64,000 bases of DNA, from contig NZ_JMKZ01000001.1 in NCBI RefSeq assembly GCF_000685905.1, positions 536,707 through 600,706 on the forward strand, written 5' to 3'. Below the pieces are notes generated by a model. The model ran no database searches. It saw only the letters and a list, made by a program, of their open reading frames with translations, and was not told the origin of the DNA. The DNA is from Mycoplasmoides pirum ATCC 25960 (GTDB lineage: Bacteria > Bacillota_I > Bacilli_A > Mycoplasmatales > Mycoplasmoidaceae). Positions 55,801 through 64,000 of the stretch are shown here, in pieces (position 1 is the stretch's first letter; every line of letters begins with the position of its first letter). The translations under genes were made by a program, and so were the position numbers.

Positions 55801-56087
55801 TGATTTGTTGCAGTTAATATGTAATTACCATTATTGTCTACAACTTCATCAGTATTAACCTTGCCTGACTCAATATTTTGTGATGTAATTTTTAAATCAT
55901 TAATATTAGTCAAGGGTTGTGGATTAACTTTATTTCTAGTTAAATTAGTGTTTTTATTAACTAACGAATTATCTAAATTATTTTTATTATTATTTAAATT
56001 TATAGTACTTACTAAAAATAATCCTACTATAGAAATTCCTAAAAGAGAACTAATAGCAAAAAACTTAGAACGCTTAATTTTATTCAT
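52818..56087 (-). CDS. P110/MgpC-like adhesin partner B1
   Basis: 1089 aa. Start MNKIKRSKFFAISSLLGISI, an uncleaved anchor at about 10-28. The ectodomain is Asn/Ser-rich with FGGNAYQSFWFYN (about 315) and repeated IxPxM-type motifs. A membrane helix (about 993-1018, IISGVSFLVVLFILIGVL) precedes HKNKKIMQKGFASSNKK, LTTAVGSVYQKIL and the SPQMLKAA tail. The juxtamembrane motif relates it to the A proteins but it lacks the polyproline end. In M. genitalium MgpC (P110) forms a dimer with MgpB; here order is B then A. Promoter with T17 upstream. Identification as MgpC-like rests on topology and context. Confidence 0.7.
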
Positions 56088-56166
56088 TTTCTTCTCTCAT
56101 ATTTTTAAAAGTTAAATTGAACCTTTATTCAAAATAAATATTTAAAAATTAAAAATTAATGCTAGC

Positions 56167-56194
56167 ATTCTAAAAAAAAAAAAAAAAAGCAAGT
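56167..56194 (-). promoter_or_regulatory. Promoter of cassette 1 with T17 spacer
   Basis: On the minus strand a candidate -35 (ACTTGC, 56189-56194) is followed by 17 T (56172-56188) and -10 TAGAAT (56167-56172), so the spacer is almost only T. The transcript start would be about 70 nt before the B1 ATG. Slippage in the T tract would change the -35/-10 spacing. Confidence 0.6.
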
Positions 56195-56236
56195 TTTAAT
56201 AAACAAATGTTAATTTAAAAATATATTTTTATTAAC

Positions 56237-56315
56237 AAAAAACTTCCTTTATTTTGTATGACTTATATACTCTTTAAAAAATTTATATAAGAAGAAAAAA
56301 ATAAAATAAAGGAAG
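56237..56315 (-). terminator. Branched terminator of adhesin cassette 2
   Basis: Outer stem CTTCCTTTATTTT/AAAATAAAGGAAG and inner stem CTTATATA/TATATAAG, then TTTTTT (56237-56242) in the direction of transcription. It follows A2 (stop at 56367) and precedes the promoter of B1. Confidence 0.85.
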
Positions 56316-56366
56316 ATGTTGTTATTTAAATTATTATCAAAATAAATTTAATTATTAATTAGCGGT

Positions 56367-59300
56367 TTATTTTGATGCTGGTTTTGGTGGTGGAGTAGCA
56401 TTTGATTTAGTTATTGGTTTTGGTGGTGGAGCAGTTTTTGGTCCACTTGCTTTAAGCATTTGTGGTTTAGCTTTCATATTAGTGGCATTTGTGTTATCAA
56501 TAATTTTTTTGAAAACACCACCAACAGCTTTTGTCAACGTATTTACTTTTTGATTTTGCAACTCAAAACCAATTTCAATTGATTTTTTATGCTTAGCTAA
56601 TGGGATTCCAACACCACAACCTAAACCTATTGTTAATGCAATTAAAACAATTGGTATAGTAATTGTGATTGGTAAAACCCAATCAGCTAATGCACTAAAT
56701 CCCGTAAATAAAGAATGATTAATATTATTTATTAAGGTACTTTTAGTTTGTGGCATTATATCGTAACTTTCAATTAAACTATTTCAAGAATATGCAGTTA
56801 ACAATACTTCCTGTTTTATGTAGTCAATATTTGAAGCTAAAATTATTACTGAACCAAGAATTGGTATTTCATTTCCAACAATTGGGTTCTGATCAACAAT
56901 AAAAAAATCTTTAATAAATTTTGATTTTAAAATTTTAATTTTTTTATTTGTGTCATCTAAATTATTTGTTATAGATGATAAATTAATTTCTTCCAACAAT
57001 TCTCCTAAAGAATTAGTTAAAATTTCATTCGGTAAATTAGATACAAATTTACCTGAACCTAATAATTTCATGCGATTTAATTCATTTATTGTTGAATATT
57101 CATTTATACCTGAAACATTTTCTATATAACGATACGAAATTCCTTTTGAAGTATTTCTTGAAATATTGCTAATTTGACCAAAAAACATTTTTGAATTTTG
57201 TTCATATCTAGTATTAAGTACAACGTCAAAATTTTGATTATTGTTATTAGTTTCATTTGATTTTACAAAATATTTGTTTGCTTCTGTTTGTGTCATATTA
57301 ATGAATTGCAAACTTTTTTGTCCATTTGCTGGCATTACTTGCGAATCATCATAATTAAATCAAGCTTTTGTTGTTCCTTGACTTAATAAAAAATAATCAG
57401 GCATAGATGTGCTACCAAGTGAACTTGGATAATTAGTTCATCGACTAATATTAGAAAAATCATATTCAGGAATTTTGGGATTTGACGTTAAAATAAAATA
57501 TTCATAATTATTTGTTGAAGCATCGTGATCATTTCATAAACTTAACAATTCACTATTATTGTTCGTTGAACTCAAACCCACAAAATCATTTCATAATAAT
57601 CTTGGTTCTTCTACATTTGCATTAGAAGAAGTATTTATATAAGGATTTTCACTAATTTTGAATCCTTTTGTAATCATTGAAACAGTATCATTAAAACAAC
57701 TAATACCTCTAATATATTGTGCTACACCTAATCTAATTAACGCAATAATAGTGTTACCATATCCATTGTGATTGAATGGTGTTCAACTATTTGTTACTTG
57801 GTTATAAACATTTACATAATTCTTTCCAGCATATTTACCATTAGTTAATAATTCTTTATTTCCTATAGTTACTGATGATGCACCGTGAAATGCAAGATTA
57901 TTGGTATCAAATTTTGGTTCATTTAAATACAAAATTGAATTGCCAACTTGCATTGCATATCCATAAATGTTGCTGTTTTGTATATATTGACTTGGCATTT
58001 GCACTTTAGTTAAAGAACCAACATTTTTTAAAGAATAACCAAACGATAAAGTTGGATAATAATAATTTTTAGCATTTTCAACTAATAAATTTAATGTGTA
58101 TGAATAAGAAGCTGTTGATCTATTAGTAGTATTTGGATGTAAAATATCTTGGGTAGATGTAGTATTACTTAAAACATATTTAACTTCGCCAATGTAGCTT
58201 AAATCAGTTGGTCTAAATGGTGCTGGTAAATATTTTCTATTTGCTGAAATTTCAACATTATAAGAAGCGTTTGTATAATCCCCATTAGTAGATGAATTAA
58301 GTCAACCGTCACTAGTTGTACCTTTGTTAAAAAAATAATAAGTAGCATATGCTGCTGAAACAGCCATTGTACCACCAATATCAAAATAGTTATTATTAAT
58401 CAAGGCTGTTGAAAACAAATAATCATTATTTTCATTAATTTTTATTTTTGTTGGAATATTCATTAAAGTATTAATATTAAAAGCTGTGCCAAATAGCATT
58501 GCAGGATCAATTGAATTAGCATCAGTATCTTTGGGATTTGATACTGTATTCGCGCCCGTCAATTGTAATGATCTTTTATCTTGAATTGTTTGGGATTGAT
58601 ATTCTGGATTGTGGTCACTTGCTACAGGATTTTGATTTGTATCAACTTCTTGTCTAGATTGTGAATTAGTTACTTGACCAACAGTGATTCCGCCAGATAA
58701 ATATAAAAAATAATTAGCTGCACCTGATATATTAGTTTGAATACCACCAACTGCTAATCTTGGTACATAACTATAATTATTAGTTTGACCTATTGGAGCA
58801 TAACAAGAATTTCAATTTCAAATATAGAAATTATTAATTGATCCTGGTTCATAACTTAAATTTTTTAATAAATAAGCATACGGAATGCCAATGTAATTAT
58901 CATTTTCTAAATTAAAATCTAATTTTCACATTCCGATACTTAATGCCTCGGGATCATTAAAAATAGAACCATTGCCACCGAACATTAATAAAATTCCATC
59001 TTTTGCATACATATTACCTAAATTAGTAATATATTGTTTTCATGGCAATACCATAGTATCACTTAAATTAGTGTTTTCTGAACAAATATTGCTAACTGTT
59101 TGACCACTTGAACTTACATATCATGAAGGGTGATCATCTCTTGAAAAGAACTTAGAAGCATTAGTTTGGTTATTTTTAAAAACTGGATTAGTTTTTGTTC
59201 AAGTTGATGGATAATTATCAACCATTTTTTTAGGATTAATATTAATTATTTTATTAATGAAAAATGAAGGTTTTCAAATGTTATTTTCATACAAATTAAC

Positions 59301-59825
59301 ATTTTCAACTATTTGAACAATACTTGCCTGCTTATTAATTGAATTTTGTAATGAAATATAATTACTATCATCTTGTTTATCAAAATCTTGCTTTTGGTCT
59401 GGTGCTTCTATTGGTACTAACAATAAGTACAAGATATTAAAATTACTACCTTCATCCTGAACAGCTTCTACAACTTTTTTATTTTTAAGTTGACTATATT
59501 CACTAGGTAAATTTTGTGGATCAAATTCTCATAAGATATTCCCAAAAGTATCAATTCTAGTTGCGCTCTGAGTTCCTGTTAGAACTACAAAACCACCATT
59601 TCTAACTCCAACTCCACTAAAATTATTATTTTGTCAATTACGAATTGCTCCAACTTTATTACCTATGTTATTTGAAACAATAGGATTTGAAACTTGATTA
59701 ATTTTAGTAAATGTATTTGTTTTTTTACTAAAGATTGAATAAAGTCCTATTATTGAACAACTAATAAATATAGCACTTAACAAAAAAATTAATAAATATT
59801 TATAATTGAATTTTATCTTTTTCAT
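56367..59825 (-). CDS. P1/MgpB-like adhesin A2
   Basis: 1152 aa from the ATG at 59825. It is a clear paralogue of A1: the N-terminal anchor is followed by VGAIRNWQNNNFSGVGVRNG (A1 has the same block with few changes), and SATRIDTFGNILWEFDP is shared. The C-terminal membrane helix (about 1049-1075) leads to GIPLAKHKKSIEIGFELQN, LTKAVGGVFKKIID and PPKPASK at the end. The tail has three PPPKP-type repeats. The central third diverges from A1. It follows B2 with a 48-nt gap. Role as for A1. Confidence 0.85.
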
Positions 59826-59873
59826 ATTTTGCAAATTGTCTTTCTTTCAAAATTAAATTTATTTTTTGAATTT

Positions 59874-62800
59874 TTAATTACAGGTAGAATTACTAGGTTT
59901 AGATAAAGTTTTTGGTGTGTTTGATACTGTTGATTTAGAAGCAAAATCATTTGTTAACTGAGATCTTTTAAGAACTGTATTTGGTTTTTTAGCAGCTTTT
60001 AACATTTGTGGTGATTTATTGTTTTTAGTTTGTACCAAAATTTTTTTATAAACACTACCAACAGCTGTAGTTAATGTTTCAACTTTTTTGTTTGTAGAAA
60101 CAAATCCTCTTTGCATAGTTTTTTTATTTTTATGCATTGATAACACAATAAGAATTCCGATGACTACAAATAATAAAACCAAAAAAACAATTCCTCCAAT
60201 AATTGCAGGAATAACTCATGAAGCTAAAACAGCAAATCCATCATATTTAAACACCGGGATATTTAAAGCTGAATTTTGAATTATATTTGGATAAAGATTT
60301 GAATCAACATTTGCCGATGTATAGTATTTTCCATTAACGAATTTTAAAGCAACATCAAAAGTAATAGTAGAGTTATAAGATTGAGCATTAAAAATTAAAA
60401 ATGGTTCATTAGTTGTTGGCAAACCATTACTATTAGCACTTCAACCACCAGAATAATTAACTAATTGATTTAATAATGATTTATCTTTTAAAATTTCATT
60501 TGTAGTTTTAGATATTAAGTTACTGTCATTTAAATATTGCGAGCTAACTTGTTCTAATTTTCCTCATATATCAACATTATTATTTATTGATAAGCCATTA
60601 TTCAATTGTATTTCGCCTTTTATACTATTTTTAATATAAATCGTTTTATTATCTTTTATTTGAATAAAATTATTATTTGCTGTTAAATTTTTAGCAATTT
60701 TATCATTTGTTGTATTTAAAATTGGATCTACATATATAGATCAATAAAAATTTCCTAAAGAATCATTTAAATAACTTAGAACATATGTTGATGAATTATT
60801 ATCTTTTTGATAAGTAATAGATCAAGTGTTGTTTGCTTGTGAAATTGATAATAAATTTTGAAAATTATTTAATACGGAAGAGTGTGAAGGTTTTAGATTT
60901 GTTGATAATACATTTTCATTTAAATTAGCAACAGGAGCCATTGCAATTCCTTTTATTAATTCGAAATCATAAGTAAATGAAATAATATATCCCCGAATAA
61001 TCATTGTTGCAATAACTTGATTAAATTTACCATATTCATTGGTTAAAATATTGTTTGATAATTGAGCTGAAAAAGAAACAATTTTTTGACTTGCAGAATT
61101 ATTTCAACCATCTTCAAAATAGTTAGATGAATTTATTGGATTTGTATTTAATAGAACTCTTGAAAAACCTCAATAATCCTCACCAACATTAGATGAAATA
61201 ATAGTACCAGCATTTGGAAAACTAGGAGATGTTTTTTCTTCTAATCAATTAGATGGTGTAATATAAAATTTTTTGCCAAAATCAAAATGATAGTACTTAT
61301 TGTTTTTATAAATTGCATTAAATAATGAAAAATTATTTTCAGTTTTTATTTCATCATAAGTACTTAAATATATTTTTTCTTGAATTGATTCATTTTCATT
61401 ATGAGGTTCATTGGCAATTATTGAGGCAATTGAACTAGTCATAACAGGTAATATAGTTAAAGATTGAATTGCTGAAAAAGGATAAACATAATCAGATGAA
61501 TTATAACTTCCTATAGGAAAAAATAATTCAAAGGACGCATTAATAGATGATGAACCTACTAAAATTTCTTTATTGTTATATTTTGCGTTGTTGTTGGTGT
61601 TTTGAGGATTATCATTTTGGTTATTATTTATTGTAACCATTCCAGAATTTGCTGTACCACTAGAACCATTTATACTTGGATTGATTCTTTTTGTGACATG
61701 TTCAGCTGTTGCATATGTGCCTTTTTTAATATCATCAGTAACACTTGCATAATTATCAACTAAATCTTTATTAAAATCAGATACATTTGGTTGCATCATG
61801 GCTAAAAACACATAAGAATTAAAATCATTAGAATTTAAATTTTTAATTGTAATTGTTTTAGCACCACCAACATATCAAGCTAAATTTGAAATTTTATTTT
61901 TTCGCATAAATGGCAAATAGTATCAATTTTTTTGCACAGTGCTATACAATATTTCGGAAGTCGAATTTTTTATATTAAAAGGATTAAAATCATAGTTTGC
62001 ATATAACATAGGAGTTACATATTTACTAGATTTACCATTAATTGAAACGATAAAATCGTAAAATCAAAAACTTTGATATGCATTCCCACCAAAAATTAAA
62101 ATCATTTTCCTATTAGTTGGTTCATCTTTCAAATAAACCATATTATTAGCATTATTTAAGTATAGTTGCTTTAGAATATAATAATCATGTTCATTAGAAT
62201 TTGTACTATTATTATTCTTTTTACCACTATTACCAAGTAATTTATAAATAACAGATTTAGTATCACTATTTATATAAACATTATTTGTTGAATCTATATT
62301 TTTTGCTGTTGAATTGCTTGTTGTTGTATTTCGAATAAAAGATAATTTTTCGTTTGTATCATCTTTTTGAATGGCTTCTTGAACATAAATGTGATCTCAA
62401 ATATTATCTGCTGCTTGAGAATCAGTGATTTCATTAGATGAATTATTACCATTATTAGCAACATTATTTGAAATATTGTTTTTGTTATTAATAGCAAAAT
62501 TAGGTAAATCTAAATTATAAATATTACGTTGTTCAAAACTTGAACCTGTATCATATAATTGAACAACTAATGCTGGATTTTGAATTGTAAATTTAATATT
62601 ATTTGCTGTTGTATTATTTGAATTTTGAATATTTAAACTAACTTGATCATTAACTAATAAAGCATAATAATAACCAATATCTTCTGTATCAGCTACTATT
62701 TGGCGCGTTTGATAATTTAAAACATTGTATTCTCATTGATACAAATATTGTAATTGAAAATTTAGTTTAACTATTTTAGCTTTATTATTACTTTGATTTG

Positions 62801-63086
62801 TTGCAGTTAAAATGTAATTACCATCAGCATCTGTAACTTCTTCAGTATTGATCCTACCTGTTTCAATACTTTGTGATGTAATTTTTAAATCAGTAATATT
62901 TGTTAATGGTTGTGGGTTAACTATATTTTTAATTGAACTAATATTTTGATTAACTAACGAATTGTTTGAATCAATTTCATTAATATTTTTATCTAAATTT
63001 ATAACACTTACTAAAGTTAAACTTATTAAAGAAATTCCTAAAAGAGAACTAATAGTAAAAAACTTGGAACGCTTAATTTTATTCAT
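59874..63086 (-). CDS. P110/MgpC-like adhesin partner B2
   Basis: 1070 aa. The first 115 residues are nearly identical in layout to B1 (MNKIKRSKFFTISSLLGISL, then NPQPLTNITDLKITSQSIE). The shared segments LSFIRNTTTSNSTA and FGGNAYQSFWFYDF also occur. A membrane helix (about 960-985) is followed by HKNKKTMQRGFVSTNKK, LTTAVGSVYKKIL and SPQMLKAAKK. The T17 promoter lies 70 nt upstream. The mid-region differs from B1 enough to suggest antigenic divergence. It starts cassette 2. Confidence 0.7.
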
Positions 63087-63154
63087 TTTTTTCTCTCATA
63101 TTTTTAAAACTTAAATTGAACATTTATTTAAAATATTTAAAAATTAACACTAGC

Positions 63155-63182
63155 ATTCTAAAAAAAAAAAAAAAAAGACAAG
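63155..63182 (-). promoter_or_regulatory. Promoter of cassette 2 with T17 spacer
   Basis: Minus strand CTTGTC (63177-63182), 17 T (63160-63176) and TAGAAT (63155-63160). The -10, the flanking AGAATGCTAG block and the T length are the same as in cassette 1. Confidence 0.6.
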
Positions 63183-63218
63183 TTTTAAAAAACAAATCTT
63201 AATTTAAATATTTTTATT

Positions 63219-63304
63219 AAAAAAAAAAAAAAATCCTTTATTTTATGTCACTTGTATACTCTTCAAAAAATTTATATAAGAAGAAAAACAAATAAAATAA
63301 AGGA
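63219..63304 (-). terminator. Branched terminator of adhesin cassette 3
   Basis: Outer stem TCCTTTATTTTAT/ATAAAATAAAGGA, an inner arm matching that of cassette 2 (with one G-U replacement), then T15 (63219-63233). It follows A3. Confidence 0.85.
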
Positions 63305-63341
63305 AATTATTGTTATTTATTAAATTATTACTAAAATAAAT

Positions 63342-64000
63342 TTAATTATTAACTGGTGGTTTATTTGGTGCGGGTTTTGATGGTGGGGTAGCATTTGGTT
63401 TAGTTACTGGTTTTGGTGATGGAGTAGTTCTTGGGCTACCTGCCTTAAGCATTTGTGGTTTAGCTTTCATGTTATTAGCACTTGTATTTTCAATAATTTT
63501 TTTGAATACACCACCAACAGCTGTAGTCAATGTTCCAACTTTTTCGTGTTGTAATTCAAATCCAACTTGAATTGATTTTTTATGTTTAGCCATTGGAATT
63601 CCAATACCACATCCTAAACCAATAATTAAAGCAACTAAAACAATTGGAACTGCAATAACAATTGGAAGAATTCAATCAGCCATTGCACTAAATCCTGTAA
63701 AAGTAGAATTGTTTACTTGATTTATTTCCAAACTATTAGATCTAGGCATCACATCATATGATTGTGTTAAACTGTTTCAAGAATAAGCAGTAAGTGTTAC
63801 AGTTTGAGAAATTAAATTTACATTGCTTGCAACAATTAGAACTGAACTAGCACCTGGCTTTAAACCTGTAGTATTAGGTGCTTTATTAATTTTATAAATC
63901 TCATTAACATATTGATTTTTCAAAACCTTAACTGTTGTTGCTTTATCAGATTCATTACCTGTAATTTCAGATAAACTAATATTTTCTAGAATTGAACTTA
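63342..64000 (-). CDS. P1/MgpB-like adhesin A3 (partial, N-terminus beyond the window)
   Basis: Only the last 218 codons are visible. The membrane helix runs up to GIPMAKHKKSIQVGFELQ. Then LTTAVGGVFKKIIENT, SPRTTPSPKPVTK and a Pro-rich end (PSKPAPNKPPVNN) follow. It is closest to A2 in the linker and to A1 in the HEKVGTLTTAVG block. The gene continues past 64000, so the start and its B partner are not visible. Confidence 0.85.

Noticed and set aside
56172..56188. Poly-A runs as assembly padding
   Set aside because: The same 17-base run with identical flanks occurs in two cassettes at the same promoter place.

Overview
The window is a very AT-rich chromosome piece from a wall-less bacterium that reads UGA as tryptophan. 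Nearly every long gene here is only continuous if TGA is translated. Gene content and order match the Mycoplasma pneumoniae/gallisepticum group (Mycoplasmoides). The order rplU-prp-rpmA-nfo-fur-(MG237-like)-tig-lon is kept, as are ruvA-ruvB next to dinB, der-cmk, two characteristic tRNA clusters, and adhesins with the P1/MgpB type of C-terminus. The species cannot be fixed from sequence alone; a low-GC relative such as M. pirum or M. alvi would fit. Synteny statements rest on memory of the M. genitalium map.

Layout. 0.1-2.7 kb: a large surface protein with an N-terminal and a C-terminal membrane segment. 3-10.7 kb (minus): lon behind a CIRCE element, trigger factor, an unknown gene, a Fur-like regulator, endonuclease IV, an unexpected corrinoid-adenosyltransferase-like gene, L27, its processing protease Prp, and L21 with a leader hairpin. 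10.8-13.2 kb (minus): a coupled three-gene operon of unknown function followed by acpP. 13.4-21 kb: ruvA-ruvB, a MATE-like membrane protein, dinB, a small unknown gene, der, cmk and a tail-anchored unknown. 21.3-22.1 kb: nine tRNA genes plus a 54-nt tRNA-like sequence that lacks an anticodon arm. 22.3-29.2 kb: accessory region with an unknown gene, a duplicated and partly decayed coiled-coil gene, a frameshifted surface protein, a BspA-like leucine-rich lipoprotein and a decayed gene. 29.4-33.8 kb: azoreductase, alpha/beta hydrolase, L-lactate dehydrogenase and an MFS transporter.

33.9-44.1 kb: two very large related superfamily-1 helicase genes (minus) flank a plus-strand lipoprotein gene resembling GT80 sialyltransferases. 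That gene is out of frame because of a (GA)9 repeat at its 5' end, so it looks phase-variable and currently OFF. 44.3-44.85 kb: six tRNA genes. 45-48.6 kb: a heterodimeric ABC exporter pair.

49.2-64 kb (minus): tandem adhesin cassettes. Each cassette is a P110/MgpC-like gene (B) followed by a P1/MgpB-like gene (A), the reverse of the usual adhesin operon order, and each ends in a long branched terminator. Two B genes have a 17-nt T tract (coding strand) between the candidate -35 and -10 boxes, the arrangement expected for promoter-length phase variation. The third cassette runs off the window end.

Taken together, the first half is mainly conserved housekeeping. The accessory half combines several surface-variation devices: a coding-region dinucleotide repeat, promoter homopolymers, tandem adhesin paralogues and a homopolymer frameshift. 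The most interesting loci are the phase-variable sialyltransferase-like lipoprotein between the two helicases, the reversed adhesin cassettes with poly-T promoters, and the armless tRNA-like gene.
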